The position numbers and the translations under genes were made by a program. Below are positions 46,341 to 56,476 of a DNA stretch of 64,000 bases, piece after piece (position 1 is the stretch's first letter; the number at the start of each line of letters is the position of its first letter). The notes beneath the pieces were generated by a model that did no database searches, was not told where the DNA came from, and saw nothing but the letters and a program-made list of their open reading frames with translations. The DNA is from Halomonas sp. (GTDB taxonomy: Bacteria > Pseudomonadota > Gammaproteobacteria > Pseudomonadales > Halomonadaceae). The stretch is from NCBI RefSeq assembly GCF_030457605.1, contig NZ_JAKDUR010000003.1, positions 1 to 64,000 on the forward strand, in the 5' to 3' direction.

Positions 46341-46445
46341 GCTTTACAGCCATTCTTCAGGCTATCTTTTCAAGCCTCGGCGTCTGGCAACGGATGCGTA
46401 TTTTACGGCTTCGCAGCTGAAATGCAAGCACTTTACGCAACTGCC

Positions 46446-47855
46446 TTATTCCGGAATGCCCCCTTCGGTGAGTTTCTTCGGATCAAGCAGGCGCTTGAGC
46501 GCTTCTCGGTCCAGGTCGGTCTCTTCTTCGGCCACGTCGATAATCGGCCGCCCCGCCTGATAGGCCTTTTTCGCCACCTGTGCCGCCGCGTTATAGCCGA
46601 TCACGCTGTTAAGCGCCGTCACCAGAATCGGGTTGCGTTCAAGAGGCTCCTTGAGGTTGTCTTCGCGCACCTTGAACGCCGGAATCACCCGCTCGCCCAG
46701 AAGCGTTGCGGTGTTCGCCATCAGGTTGATTGAGGTCAGCAGGTTGGTTACCACCAGCGGCAGCATCACGTTGAGTTGAAAGTTGCCGCTCTGGCCGGCG
46801 ATGGTAATCGCCGTATCCAGCCCGATCACCTGTGCGGCGGCCTGCACCGCGGATTCCGGCAGCACCGGATTGACCTTGCCCGGCATGATCGAGCTGCCCG
46901 GCTGCAGCGCTTCAAGCTCGATCTCGCCAAGCCCCGCCAGCGGCCCGGAGTTCATCCAGCGCAGATCGTTACCGATCTTCATGATCACGCAGGCCAACCC
47001 CTTGAGTTGGCCGGAAAGCTCCACCGCCGCATCCTGGGATGACAGGCTGGCAAAGAAGCTGTCGTTGGGACGGAATGAAAGCCCCGTCTGCTCGCTCAGG
47101 TGAATGGCCACGCGCTCGGCAAAGCCCTCCGGCGCGTTGATGCCGGTGCCCACCGCCGTGCCCCCCTGGGCCAGACGCTGCACGCGGTTCATGGCGCTGT
47201 CGATGCGCTCGATGGCCTGATCCAGCTGGTTGACCCAGCCACCCAGCTCCTGGCCCATGGTCAACGGCATTGCATCCATCAGGTGGGTACGCCCGGTTTT
47301 CACCACATGCTCAAGCGCTTCGGCGCGTTTGGCAATGCTCTGGCGCAGCGTGACAAGCGCCGGACGCAACGCTTGCTCAACGGCAATCGCGGCCGATACG
47401 TGAATCGCCGTGGGCACCACGTCGTTGCTCGACTGCCCCATGTTGACGTGGTCATTGGGCTGTACTTCAACGCCACTCTGGCTTGCCAAATGCGCCAGCA
47501 CTTCATTGACGTTCATGTTGCTCGACGTGCCCGAGCCAGTTTGAAACACGTCAATGGGAAACTGGTCGTCATGCTCGCCGCGAATAACCGCCTCGGCGGC
47601 TTTTTGAATGGCGGCTGCGCGCTCGTCATCCAGAAGACCAAGGGCGGCATTGGTGTGCGCCGCGGCCAGCTTGATCCGCGCAATGGCATGGATAAACCCG
47701 AGCGGCATGGCCTGCTGGGAAACGGGGAAGTTATTAATCGCGCGCTGGGTCTGAGCGCCATAAAGCGCGTCAGCCGGCACCTCAAGCTCGCCCATGCTGT
47801 CGCGCTCTGTCCGCGTCGCGGCTGCAGAATGAGATGATCCTGAATGGTCAGACAT
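46446..47855 (-). CDS. fumC: Class II fumarate hydratase
   Basis: Iron-independent TCA-cycle enzyme interconverting fumarate and malate. It has 469 residues from ATG 47855, with GGAGGAGAA six bases upstream. The superfamily signature GSSIMPGKVNPV and the blocks TGSGTSSNMNVNEV and TGRTHLMDAMPLTMGQE hold the active-site residues. The N-terminus before MGELEVP is about 20 residues longer than in E. coli and Ser/His rich, with no known role. Upstream in-frame codons are not supported. An adjacent upstream gene, hda, is on the same strand. Confidence 0.95.
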   Translation of the reverse strand: MSDHSGSSHSAAATRTERDSMGELEVPADALYGAQTQRAINNFPVSQQAMPLGFIHAIARIKLAAAHTNAALGLLDDERAAAIQKAAEAVIRGEHDDQFPIDVFQTGSGTSSNMNVNEVLAHLASQSGVEVQPNDHVNMGQSSNDVVPTAIHVSAAIAVEQALRPALVTLRQSIAKRAEALEHVVKTGRTHLMDAMPLTMGQELGGWVNQLDQAIERIDSAMNRVQRLAQGGTAVGTGINAPEGFAERVAIHLSEQTGLSFRPNDSFFASLSSQDAAVELSGQLKGLACVIMKIGNDLRWMNSGPLAGLGEIELEALQPGSSIMPGKVNPVLPESAVQAAAQVIGLDTAITIAGQSGNFQLNVMLPLVVTNLLTSINLMANTATLLGERVIPAFKVREDNLKEPLERNPILVTALNSVIGYNAAAQVAKKAYQAGRPIIDVAEEETDLDREALKRLLDPKKLTEGGIPE

Positions 47856-47904
47856 TTCGATTCTCCTCCAGATGGCTCGATAATAACATTCGCCTGACTC
47901 GCTT

Positions 47905-48609
47905 CTACCAGCCAAGCGCCTGTTTGACAAAAGGAATAGTAAGCTTGCGCTTGGCCGATAACGAGGCCCGATCCAGCGTATCCAGCGAGCGGCACAGCTC
48001 GCTCAACTGGCGCGGTCCGCGGTGCAGAATATAACGTGCCACGTCGTCGGGCAGCTCCATGCCGCGCACTTCAGCGCGTAACCTGAGCGCCGCCAGCCGG
48101 CCGTCATCATCCAGCGGCTGAACGTGAAAGGTCATCCCCCAGGTCAACCTCGACGCCAGATCAGGCAGCAGCACCGGTAGCTGGCGCGGCGCTGCGTTGG
48201 ATGCAATAACCAGCCGCTTGCCGGCATCGCGCAAGCGGTTGAAGGCGTGAAACAGACCCTCTTCCCAGCGCTTGCGCCCCACCACGCATTCAAGATCATC
48301 GATGGCAACCAGGTCCAGCCGCTCGATGTCTTCAAGCATTAGCGGCGGGAAATGCCCCAGATCCGCAAGCGGCAGGTAAAGCGCCCGCGCATCCCGGTCC
48401 GACGCCTGATGGCAGGCCGCCTGCAACAAGTGGCTGCGCCCGGTACCGGGCGCGCCCCAGAGATACAGATAGGGCTCGCCGTCCGGCGTTAGCTGACGCG
48501 TCAGCTGTTCCACAAGGGGGGCGTTTTCCGCGCCCGGATAATAGTTGCCAAACGTGGCATCGTCACGCAGCCCTACGCCCAGCGGCAACTGTGCCGGCGC
48601 TCGATTCAT
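47905..48609 (-). CDS. hda: DnaA regulatory inactivator Hda
   Basis: DnaA-like AAA+ protein of 234 residues. With the DNA clamp it stimulates ATP hydrolysis by DnaA after initiation. The N-terminus [20 protein letters not shown] contains a clamp-binding QLPLGV motif. Walker A-like LWGAPGTGRSHLL has Arg in place of the usual Lys, a normal feature of Hda. Sensor/arginine finger region HRGPRQLSELCRSLDTLDRASL is intact. Its ATG overlaps the stop of the preceding perM-like gene by ATGA, so the two are translationally coupled, an arrangement common in Pseudomonas-like genomes. Confidence 0.95.
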   Translation of the reverse strand: MNRAPAQLPLGVGLRDDATFGNYYPGAENAPLVEQLTRQLTPDGEPYLYLWGAPGTGRSHLLQAACHQASDRDARALYLPLADLGHFPPLMLEDIERLDLVAIDDLECVVGRKRWEEGLFHAFNRLRDAGKRLVIASNAAPRQLPVLLPDLASRLTWGMTFHVQPLDDDGRLAALRLRAEVRGMELPDDVARYILHRGPRQLSELCRSLDTLDRASLSAKRKLTIPFVKQALGW

Positions 48610-49745
48610 GATGACTCCCTTTCGTCACGGCGGCTCTGTGCGCCATGTGGCTGGCCATTTTCCTGCCCGGCCGGCTGAATACTGGCATCGTATAAGGTAC
48701 TGTTTTTATACCGTTCAAGCAGCTCACGCAAGAGCACCATGACCACCGCAGCGGCGGGCAACGCCAGCAATACACCCATAAAACCGAATAACTCTCCTCC
48801 GGCCAGCACGGCAAAAATGACCGCCACCGGATGCAGACCGATCTTGTCGCCCAAAAGCTTGGGCTGCAAAACAACACTTTCCACGGTCTGGCCAATGGCA
48901 AAGACCGCCACCACGCCGATAATTGACCACAGTGTCCCAATCTGGAACAGCGCCACCGCCAGCGCAATGCTGATACCCACAATAAAACCCAGAAACGGCA
49001 CGATGCTGGCGAGTCCGGCAATCACCCCGATAATCAGTCCCACGTTCAGCCCCAAAAGACTAAGCCCCAGCGCGTAGATGCCGCCCAGGCACAGCATCAC
49101 CAGCAGTTGGCCACGTAAAAACGCCGACAACACCTCGTTGCAGCGCCCGGCCAGGCGCCGCGTGTCGTCCACCCAGGCACGCGGGATCAGCGTGGTGACG
49201 TTCTCCAACAGCCGCTGCCAGTCCAGCAGCAGATAAAACGTGACGACAGGAACCAGCGACATGTAGGTCACCCAGGAAATAAGGGCCATGCCCGAACGCC
49301 CGATCTGTCCCAGCGCCTGAGCCAGATAACCGCCGGCATCACGCCAGTTATCGATAAAAATCTGTTTGATACCAGCTATCTCGGTGCCCAGATCATAGCC
49401 GACCCATTCCTGTAGACGAGGTGCCAGAGCGCTTTCCACCCAGTTGAGTATAGCCGGAACGGCATCGCTCAACTGTTTGATTTGCTGCACGGTCAACGGC
49501 ACCAGCACCAGCAGGCTTAGTGCAAACACCACCAGCAGCACCAAAAACACGCTCGTGACGGCAAAGGGACGATTCATGCCCAGCCGTTCAAACCAATGGG
49601 TCAGCGGGTTGGCCACATAGGCCAGAATCAGGCCGGCGATAAACGGCATTAGTACAGCATCAAGCAGATACAGCAGTACCGCGGCCGTGCCCAATATCAC
49701 CACCCACCACCATGAATATCGCACTACCGCTTTCTCCTTAGCCAT
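48606..49745 (-). CDS. AI-2E/PerM family transporter
   Basis: 379 residues with about eight membrane segments in the AI-2E (PerM/TqsA) pattern: an N-terminal pair ([32 protein letters not shown]), a long amphipathic periplasmic segment, and a C-terminal block [14 protein letters not shown]. Some members export the autoinducer AI-2 and others are Na+/H+ antiporters or of unknown role; the name PerM is conventional in this context. It is upstream of hda with a four-base overlap and divergent from purM. Confidence 0.85.
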   Translation of the reverse strand: MAKEKAVVRYSWWWVVILGTAAVLLYLLDAVLMPFIAGLILAYVANPLTHWFERLGMNRPFAVTSVFLVLLVVFALSLLVLVPLTVQQIKQLSDAVPAILNWVESALAPRLQEWVGYDLGTEIAGIKQIFIDNWRDAGGYLAQALGQIGRSGMALISWVTYMSLVPVVTFYLLLDWQRLLENVTTLIPRAWVDDTRRLAGRCNEVLSAFLRGQLLVMLCLGGIYALGLSLLGLNVGLIIGVIAGLASIVPFLGFIVGISIALAVALFQIGTLWSIIGVVAVFAIGQTVESVVLQPKLLGDKIGLHPVAVIFAVLAGGELFGFMGVLLALPAAAVVMVLLRELLERYKNSTLYDASIQPAGQENGQPHGAQSRRDERESS

Positions 49746-49940
49746 GCTTTGGCCAACGTATACCTTTACCTGCGCATGAGTATTGCCAAAGCATGCAGTT
49801 GTCAGATGCGCGATGCCATAAGCACCGCTGGATGGTACAATTCGTCGCGTTATCGCCCCGGCGCCGGCCGCTTTCCCGCCTGCCCGCCGCGACTGGTTTT
49901 ACCCAGCCTGTTTCACAGGACTTGCCTTACAGGACTTGCC

Positions 49941-51029
49941 ATGACCGAGACATCTTCCTCTCAACCGGCCACTTCGCTGAGCTACAAAGACGCCGGCGTG
50001 GATATCGACGCCGGCAACGCGCTGGTGGAACGCATCAAGCACGTTGCCAAAAGCACCTCGCGCCCGGAAGTCATGGGCGGCCTTGGCGGCTTTGGGGCGC
50101 TTTGCGAGCTCCCCACAGGCTATCGTGAGCCGGTGCTGGTAACGGGCACCGATGGTGTAGGCACCAAGCTACGGCTTGCCATGGATCTTGGCAAACACGA
50201 CACCATCGGCATTGACCTGGTCGCCATGTGCGTCAACGACCTGGTTGTAGCCGGCGCCGAGCCGCTGCAATTTCTTGACTACTATGCCACGGGCAAGCTC
50301 GACGTGGATATCGCCGCGGATGTTGTCACCGGCATTGGCGAAGGCTGCCGGCGGGCCGGCTGCGCGCTGGTTGGCGGCGAAACCGCCGAAATGCCCGGCA
50401 TGTACGCCGGCAGCGACTACGACCTGGCCGGTTTTTGTGTCGGCGTGGTGGAAAAATCCGAGATCCTTGACGGCCGTCGGGTCGGCGAAGGCGACGTGAT
50501 TCTGGGGCTTGCCTCGTCAGGCCCCCACTCCAACGGTTACTCGCTGATCCGCAAGATCCTTGACGTCAGCGGTGAATCGCTCGAAACCGCCATTGACGGC
50601 ACTACTCTGGGCAATGCCCTGATGGCGCCCACGCGCATTTACGTGAAGCCGCTTTTATCACTGATGCACGATACCGACGTCAAGGTCCACGCGCTTTCAC
50701 ACATTACCGGCGGTGGCCTCACGGAAAACCTGCCTCGCGTACTGCCCGAGCATCTCGCGGCTCACCTGGATGCCAACAGCTGGCAGCGTCCCGAGGTATT
50801 CAACTGGCTCCAACGCCACGGCAACGTCGAAGAAATTGAGATGCACCGCGTGCTGAACTGCGGCATCGGTATGGTACTGGTGGTCTCCGCCGAACAGGCC
50901 GAACAGGCCCGGGCCCACCTTGAAGGCCAGGGTGAGACGGTCTACCACATCGGCACGATCGAGCCGCGCAAAACCGACGCCGCAAGCGTCACTCTGGAAA
51001 ACCTTGCAAGCGGGAGCACGCCGGCATGA
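49941..51029 (+). CDS. purM: Phosphoribosylformylglycinamidine cyclo-ligase
   Basis: Fifth step of purine biosynthesis, closing FGAM to aminoimidazole ribotide with ATP. It has 362 residues from ATG 49941, with AGGA upstream. PurM blocks: [52 protein letters not shown] and [11 protein letters not shown]. The following purN gene overlaps it by ATGA, so both are coupled. The long in-frame extension upstream has no family similarity and is not used. It is divergent from the perM-like gene. Confidence 0.97.
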   Translation: MTETSSSQPATSLSYKDAGVDIDAGNALVERIKHVAKSTSRPEVMGGLGGFGALCELPTGYREPVLVTGTDGVGTKLRLAMDLGKHDTIGIDLVAMCVNDLVVAGAEPLQFLDYYATGKLDVDIAADVVTGIGEGCRRAGCALVGGETAEMPGMYAGSDYDLAGFCVGVVEKSEILDGRRVGEGDVILGLASSGPHSNGYSLIRKILDVSGESLETAIDGTTLGNALMAPTRIYVKPLLSLMHDTDVKVHALSHITGGGLTENLPRVLPEHLAAHLDANSWQRPEVFNWLQRHGNVEEIEMHRVLNCGIGMVLVVSAEQAEQARAHLEGQGETVYHIGTIEPRKTDAASVTLENLASGSTPA

Positions 51030-51781
51030 GCGAGATCGAGCACGAGAGCGATACGCTGAACGACTTTACCCCCGAGGCGCTGACGCCGCCGCGCGTGGTG
51101 GTGCTGATTTCGGGCAACGGCAGCAACCTGCAGGCGCTGATTGATGCCCAGTCTCACGACCGTCTGGGCGGCGGCGAGATCGTCGCCGTGGTCTCCAACG
51201 AAGCCGACGCTTACGGCCTCAAACGCGCCCGGGATGCCGGTATTGACGCCGTGGCCCTGCCCCATCACGAATACGAAAATCGTGAAGCCTACGACGGCGC
51301 GCTGATCAAGGTTATTGAGCGCCACGAGCCCGACCTGGTGGTATTGGCCGGCTTTATGCGGATTTTGACGCCGATTTTTGTGCAGCGCTTTATCGGCCGA
51401 GTGATGAATATTCATCCGTCGCTGCTGCCGGCCTACCAGGGCTTGAACACCCACGCCCGAGTGCTCGCCGACGGCGTGGCCGACCACGGCTGCAGCGTGC
51501 ATTTCGTCACCGAAGAACTCGATGGCGGGCCCGTCGCGCTACAGGCTGCCCTGGACGTTACCGCTGACGACACCAAAGCCGTCCTCAAGGATCGCGTTCA
51601 TGCCCGGGAACATTTGATTCTGCCGATCGCGGTCAGCTGGTTTCTGGAAGGCCGGCTACGCTACAACGGCACCCACGCCACCATGGACGGCGTGGCGCTG
51701 CCCGCCTGCGGCATGCGCTTAAGCCACGGCGACGCCGCCGAAGAGCTGGACGAAGATATAAACGACGCCGACGCACCATAA
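51026..51781 (+). CDS. purN: Phosphoribosylglycinamide formyltransferase
   Basis: Third step of purine biosynthesis, transferring a formyl group from 10-formyl-tetrahydrofolate to GAR. 251 residues, longer than the usual 212 because of an acidic 22-residue N-terminal segment ([18 protein letters not shown]) and an acidic C-terminal tail. Catalytic blocks: [41 protein letters not shown] (catalytic Asn-His) and [19 protein letters not shown] (catalytic Asp). The acidic extension may be a salt-adaptation feature of a halophile, which is an inference. Coupled to purM by ATGA. Confidence 0.95.
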   Translation: MSEIEHESDTLNDFTPEALTPPRVVVLISGNGSNLQALIDAQSHDRLGGGEIVAVVSNEADAYGLKRARDAGIDAVALPHHEYENREAYDGALIKVIERHEPDLVVLAGFMRILTPIFVQRFIGRVMNIHPSLLPAYQGLNTHARVLADGVADHGCSVHFVTEELDGGPVALQAALDVTADDTKAVLKDRVHAREHLILPIAVSWFLEGRLRYNGTHATMDGVALPACGMRLSHGDAAEELDEDINDADAP

Positions 51782-51799
51782 CCGGCAAGGCTCCCGCGC

Positions 51800-51837
51800 A
51801 AAAACGGCGCCCGGTGAATCCACCGTGCGCCGTTTTT
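51800..51837. terminator. Bidirectional terminator between convergent purN and dcd
   Basis: AAAAACGGCGC and GCGCCGTTTTT enclose CGGTG-AATC-CACCG, giving one extended stem with T runs on both strands. It serves both convergent transcripts. Confidence 0.93.
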
Positions 51838-51872
51838 GTTTCAGGGTATCTGTCCGGCCCCTCCGAGACAGA

Positions 51873-52439
51873 TCAGGTGCGCGGCAGCGTCACCCCGCGC
51901 TGGTGCATATACTTGCCACCGCGATCCTTGTACGACATTTCGCAGATCTCGTCGGATTCCAGAAACAGCATCTGGGCCACGCCCTCGTTGGCGTAGATAC
52001 GCGCTGGCAGGTTGGTGGTGTTGGAAAACTCAAGGGTCACGTGCCCTTCCCACTCCGGCTCCAGCGGTGTCACGTTGACGATGATGCCGCAACGCGCGTA
52101 GGTCGACTTGCCCAGACAAATCGTCAACACGCTGCGCGGAATGCGGAAATATTCCACCGTACGCGCCAGTGCAAAGGAGTTGGGCGGAATCACGCAGACA
52201 TCGCCTTTTACATCGACAAAGCTCTTTTCATCGAAGTTCTTGGGATCAACCACCGCCGAATTGATGTTGGTAAACACCTTGAACTCGTCAGCGCAGCGCA
52301 CATCATAACCATAGCTTGAGGTCCCGTATGAAATCACCCGCTGCTCATTGACGTAGCGCACCTGCTCTGCCTCGAATGGCTCGATCATCGCCTCGCGCTG
52401 GGCCATGCGGCGGATCCACTTGTCTGACTTTATACTCAT
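51873..52439 (-). CDS. dcd: dCTP deaminase
   Basis: Deaminates dCTP to dUTP, the main route to dTTP in Gammaproteobacteria. 188 residues, same as E. coli Dcd-type enzymes. Conserved blocks: [47 protein letters not shown] and the active-site [17 protein letters not shown] (catalytic Glu). It lies downstream of apbC on the same strand (84 bases), a frequent neighbour pair in this group. The enzyme is trimeric. Confidence 0.97.
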   Translation of the reverse strand: MSIKSDKWIRRMAQREAMIEPFEAEQVRYVNEQRVISYGTSSYGYDVRCADEFKVFTNINSAVVDPKNFDEKSFVDVKGDVCVIPPNSFALARTVEYFRIPRSVLTICLGKSTYARCGIIVNVTPLEPEWEGHVTLEFSNTTNLPARIYANEGVAQMLFLESDEICEMSYKDRGGKYMHQRGVTLPRT

Positions 52440-52523
52440 AAAAGGGTCTCAATAAGGCGTTATGTTGGCTCACTCAACGCAAGCATCGGCACTTTTTGGA
52501 CAAGGCCGGGTCACCGACAAAAA

Positions 52524-53324
52524 CTAGTCGCTGAAGGAAATCGTCGGCCCCTTGCCCGGCGCCTGATCCATCGAGTCCGCCACCTGGCGCGCCATGCTGG
52601 CAAACGTCTGGCTGACGGCGCTGTCCGGCTCGGAGACCACCGAGGGCCGGCCGGAATCGGCAAGCTCACGGATGGAAAGGCTCAGCGGCAGGCGCCCGAG
52701 AACCCTGGTGTCATATTCCTCAGCGATGCTATCACCACCGCCCTCACCGAATATCGGCGCCTCGTGGCCACATTTTTCGCAGTGGTACAGGCTCATGTTT
52801 TCCACTACGCCCAGCACCGGTACGTTGACCTTGCGAAACATCTCGATGCCCTTGCGCGCGTCCAGAAGCGCAATGTCCTGCGGCGTGGTAACAATAACCG
52901 CGCCGGAAACCGGCACCTTCTGGGACAGCGTCAACTGAATGTCACCGGTGCCCGGCGGCATGTCGATCAGCAGGAAGTCCAGGTTTTCCCACAACGTCTG
53001 ATTCAGCAGCTGCTGAAAAGCCCCGACGACCATTGGCCCGCGCCACACCATGGGCTCCCGGGTGTTGACCAGAAATGCCATCGACATGGCCTGAATCCCG
53101 TGAGCCACCATCGGGTAAAACGCCTTGTCGCCTTCGGTTTTCGGCCGCTCGCCTTCTTTCACGCCGAGCATCTGCGCCTGACTGGGACCGTAGATATCCG
53201 CATCCAGCACGCCTACACGGTAGCCCTGGGCGGAAAGCGCCAACGCCAGGTTGGTCGTGACCGTGGATTTGCCTACACCACCCTTGCCCGAGGCAACGGC
53301 AATAATATGCTTTACCCCTTCCAT
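52524..53324 (-). CDS. apbC: Iron-sulfur cluster carrier protein ApbC (Mrp/NBP35 family)
   Basis: P-loop ATPase that carries or transfers Fe-S clusters. 266 residues with deviant Walker A ASGKGGVGKSTVTTNLALAL at the N-terminus, DADIYGPSQ, DMPPGTGDIQLTL, and the cluster-binding CxxC in YHCEKCGHE. It lacks the N-terminal MIP18 domain present in E. coli ApbC, so it starts directly at the P-loop domain, a known short form. dcd follows downstream. The upstream gap of about 75 bases separates it from the acyl-CoA module. Confidence 0.93.
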   Translation of the reverse strand: MEGVKHIIAVASGKGGVGKSTVTTNLALALSAQGYRVGVLDADIYGPSQAQMLGVKEGERPKTEGDKAFYPMVAHGIQAMSMAFLVNTREPMVWRGPMVVGAFQQLLNQTLWENLDFLLIDMPPGTGDIQLTLSQKVPVSGAVIVTTPQDIALLDARKGIEMFRKVNVPVLGVVENMSLYHCEKCGHEAPIFGEGGGDSIAEEYDTRVLGRLPLSLSIRELADSGRPSVVSEPDSAVSQTFASMARQVADSMDQAPGKGPTISFSD

Positions 53325-53400
53325 CGTGCGCTCCTTGATCCAGTGCCGTTTGAGTCTCGCCGCTGATGATACCCCTAAGCCTGATACGTATAAACCAGCA

Positions 53401-54237
53401 CTACTTTTTCGCCATCTTTTCCAGCATGGCGTTGACCGCCTCCAGATGCTCCGGCTCGTTGTGGCACATGCCCTGAAATACCGCGCACTTCTCCAGAAAT
53501 GGCTTGAGCTCGGCCCGGCCGCCTTCCTTCATCAGTCGCTTGGTCAGCCGGGTGGCCTTGGGCGGCTGAGCGGCAATGCGCCGGGCATGCGCCATGACCG
53601 TATCCATCAGCGCTTCGGGCTCCACGACGTCCAGCACAATGCCGTAATCCTTCGCTTCAGCGGCGTCAATCACACGGCCTGAAAGCGTCAGTTCAAACGC
53701 ACGCTGATAGCCAATCAGGCGCTGCATGAAAAAAGCTCCGCCGTCGCCGGGAATGATGCCCAAGTTCAAAAACGTCTCACCGAATTTGGCCCGGCTCGAG
53801 GCAATACGCATATCGGCCATATTGGCCAGATCAAATCCCGCCCCGATCGCCGCGCCGTTGATCGCCGCGACAATCGGCACTTCCACCGCCTCAAGCGCCA
53901 GCGGTATACGCTGGATGCCGCGCCGATAGCGCTCGGCCACTGCGGCTGCGTCGCCGGCAAAATCACCGCGACGTTCGGCCATGTCCTTGACGTTGCCACC
54001 AGCACAAAACGCCGACCCGGCGCCGGTAATCACCAGTACTGAAACAGCCTCGCAACGGTTGACCCACTCGGCCACGGCGACGATATCGTCAACCAGCGCC
54101 GTGCCGGTCAGTGCATTGCGCACATCGTGGCGGTTTAGCGTCAACGTAGCGATGCGTTTCTCCAGCGTTAACGTGGTGTCAGTCAATGAAGGTAACGGTA
54201 TAATACTGGTTTTTGTATTGGCTCGGCTATCAGTCAT
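53401..54237 (-). CDS. Enoyl-CoA hydratase/isomerase family protein
   Basis: Crotonase-fold enzyme of 278 residues. The oxyanion-hole blocks are GSAFCAGGNVKDM and VAAINGAAIGAGFDLANMADMRIASS, followed by KFGETFLNLGIIPGDGGAFFMQRLIG, in which the Glu and Gly positions of catalytic hydratases are partly kept. It would act on acyl-CoA substrates, hydrating enoyl-CoA or isomerising them. It starts with an ATGA overlap of the upstream ADP-forming acyl-CoA synthetase gene and so belongs to that operon. The precise substrate is unknown. Confidence 0.9.
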   Translation of the reverse strand: MTDSRANTKTSIIPLPSLTDTTLTLEKRIATLTLNRHDVRNALTGTALVDDIVAVAEWVNRCEAVSVLVITGAGSAFCAGGNVKDMAERRGDFAGDAAAVAERYRRGIQRIPLALEAVEVPIVAAINGAAIGAGFDLANMADMRIASSRAKFGETFLNLGIIPGDGGAFFMQRLIGYQRAFELTLSGRVIDAAEAKDYGIVLDVVEPEALMDTVMAHARRIAAQPPKATRLTKRLMKEGGRAELKPFLEKCAVFQGMCHNEPEHLEAVNAMLEKMAKK

Positions 54238-56396
54238 TCGGCTCGCTCCAGAATAATACGCGCATCTACCACGGCGTAGCCGTCGGGGTAGGCAATCACG
54301 GGGTTCAAATCCAGCTCGGCGATGACAGGGTAGGCTTCCATCAAGCGCGACACGCCAAGCAGCAGCTCAATGATCGCGGGTTTGTCCACGCCCGCCGCGC
54401 CGCGCACGCCGTCCAACACCTTGCCAGCCTTGAGCTGGTCGAGCATGCCGGCAGCGTCCTGGCGGCTTAACGGCAGCGCCCGAAAGGCCACGTCTTCCAG
54501 CACCTCGACCAGCACGCCGCCCAGGCCAAACATCAGCACCGGGCCAAACGTCGGGTCGCGCATCAGACCGACAATCACTTCTACCCCTTTTGCTGCCATC
54601 GGCGTTACCAGCACGCCTTCGATACGCGCCCGGGCGTTATAGGCGTGCGCCGAGCGCATAATCTCAGCGTAGGCATTGGCAAGTGCTGCCTCGCCTTCAA
54701 GGCCGAGAACGACCCCACCGGCGTCGGACTTATGGGAAATATCCGGGCTGACCACCTTCATCGCCACCGGCGTACCGGCAAAGGCCTGCGCCACTTCAGC
54801 AAGCTCCGAGGCATCGCGCACCATGCGCTCACGGGGCACGTTGATGCCGTGTTCGGCCAACAGTGCCTTGGCCTCGGGCTCCAGCAGATCGCGCCCCTGG
54901 GCCCGCGCGTGTTGGATCAGTGCCTGCCCGGTGGCGCTGGCCACGGCAGGTGCCGGCGCGGTTTGCTCGCCACGGGCCAGATATTCACCGCGCGTGCCAA
55001 GCTCAGCCAGCACGCGCACGGCTTTTTCAATCGAGGCATATACCGGCACGCCGGCCTCGCGCAGCCGTCTTAGCGCCGGCGGCTTCACCGGTGCATACAG
55101 GCTATATACCACCACTGGCTTGGAACTTGCGTTGGCAAGCTCCACCATGGCTTCTGCACCGCGCATCTCGTCGCCCAACAGCGACTCGGCGAAACGCTGG
55201 CTGTAGCCGCCGAACATGCCCACCAGCAACACGCTGTCCACGCCCGGATCAGCTTCCACGATTTCCATGCAGGTGGCCAAAAGCGATGGTTTGGCATCAC
55301 TGGAGCCGGCAACGTCTACCGGGTTAACGCTAGACGCCTGGGCAAACAGCGCGGTTTCAAGCATCGCACGGGTTTCCTCCGAAAGCGTAGCAAGCGCAAG
55401 CCCGGCCTCGGTCAGCCGGTCGGCGGCAATGGTCGCCTGGCCGCCGCCGTCGGCAATCACCGCTACACGCTTGCCCGGCGCATGCTGCAGCCGCCCGAGC
55501 CCTTCTGCCACGGGCAGAATATCGTCGGAATACTGCACCACGTTAACACCGGCCTGGCGCAGCAGATCCACGGTCATGGGGTAGCTGCCGGCAAGCGCCC
55601 CGGTGTGCGAGCTGGCCGACTTCTGCCCCTGCGCGGTCGAGCCCGACTTGTACACCACCACCGGCTTGACAGCGCTGACCTCCCGCGCCGTCTGCAGAAA
55701 CGCCCGACCGTCACTGAAGCCCTCCACGTATAGCGTGGCGACGCGGGTATGCTCGTCTTCGCCCAGATAACGCAGGTAGTCGTTAAAACCAATATCACTC
55801 TGATTGCCCGGCCCCACGTAGGTGCTGAAGCCCACCTCGCCATTGTGCTCGGCCTCCAGCGCCAGCGACAACAGCATGTTGCCCGACTGGGATACCACGC
55901 CAATATCGCCGGCTTTAATGTGATCCAGCGCCAGCAGGTTAAACCGGTGATGCAGGTTGAATACGCCCGAGGTGTTCGGCCCGATCAGGCGCACCCCGAA
56001 CGCACGCGCCTGAGCCAGCATTTCCTGCTCCAGGCGAGCGCCCTCTGCGCCCATTTCGCCAAAGCCGCTGGCCAGAATAATCACACCCTTGACGCCGCGC
56101 CGGCCGCACTCGGCAATCAGCCCGGGCACCGTGGCGGCGGGCGTGCAGATCAACGCCAGCGCCAGCGCTGTGGGCACCTCAGCGATACTCGGCCACGCCT
56201 TGATGCCAAGAATTGACGCTGTTTTGGGATTAACCGGGTACACCGCGCCGCGATAGCCGCCTTTCACCAGCCCCAGCATGGCCTTGTAACCACGCTTGGT
56301 CGGGTCGGCAGATGCACCGATAACGGCGATATTTTCAGGAGCGAGCAGTGCGTGCAACGGGCTTTGCCGGGGAAGATGCTGAGTAACGGTATTCAT
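54234..56396 (-). CDS. ADP-forming acyl-CoA (acetate-CoA type) synthetase, single-chain
   Basis: 720 residues combining both subunits of NDP-forming acyl-CoA synthetases. N-terminal CoA-binding domain (LLAPENIAVIGASADPTKRG), succinyl-CoA-synthetase-like domains with the phosphorylated His in SASSHTGALAGSYPM, and a C-terminal ATP-grasp domain (EAKALLAEHGINVPRER, GPVLMFGLGGVLVEVLEDVAFR). It would activate carboxylic acids with ATP giving ADP and Pi. Homologous proteins activate acetate, phenylpropenoic acids or branched acids, and some are protein acetyltransferases, but no GNAT domain is seen here. It lies between two hydratase genes. Confidence 0.9.
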   Translation of the reverse strand: MNTVTQHLPRQSPLHALLAPENIAVIGASADPTKRGYKAMLGLVKGGYRGAVYPVNPKTASILGIKAWPSIAEVPTALALALICTPAATVPGLIAECGRRGVKGVIILASGFGEMGAEGARLEQEMLAQARAFGVRLIGPNTSGVFNLHHRFNLLALDHIKAGDIGVVSQSGNMLLSLALEAEHNGEVGFSTYVGPGNQSDIGFNDYLRYLGEDEHTRVATLYVEGFSDGRAFLQTAREVSAVKPVVVYKSGSTAQGQKSASSHTGALAGSYPMTVDLLRQAGVNVVQYSDDILPVAEGLGRLQHAPGKRVAVIADGGGQATIAADRLTEAGLALATLSEETRAMLETALFAQASSVNPVDVAGSSDAKPSLLATCMEIVEADPGVDSVLLVGMFGGYSQRFAESLLGDEMRGAEAMVELANASSKPVVVYSLYAPVKPPALRRLREAGVPVYASIEKAVRVLAELGTRGEYLARGEQTAPAPAVASATGQALIQHARAQGRDLLEPEAKALLAEHGINVPRERMVRDASELAEVAQAFAGTPVAMKVVSPDISHKSDAGGVVLGLEGEAALANAYAEIMRSAHAYNARARIEGVLVTPMAAKGVEVIVGLMRDPTFGPVLMFGLGGVLVEVLEDVAFRALPLSRQDAAGMLDQLKAGKVLDGVRGAAGVDKPAIIELLLGVSRLMEAYPVIAELDLNPVIAYPDGYAVVDARIILERAE

Positions 56397-56476
56397 GGCG
56401 AACGCTTACCTGCTGAGAAAAAGGAGCATAAAGTGAAAAATCATCACGCGGTTGATTGGCCGTGGCCGACCCTCCA

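Noticed and set aside
46024-46733. Short open frames giving VGPGGFEPPTSTMSTWRSNQ.
   Set aside because: This is the familiar false protein produced by translating a tRNA gene in the wrong strand; both copies coincide with the tRNA-Val genes.
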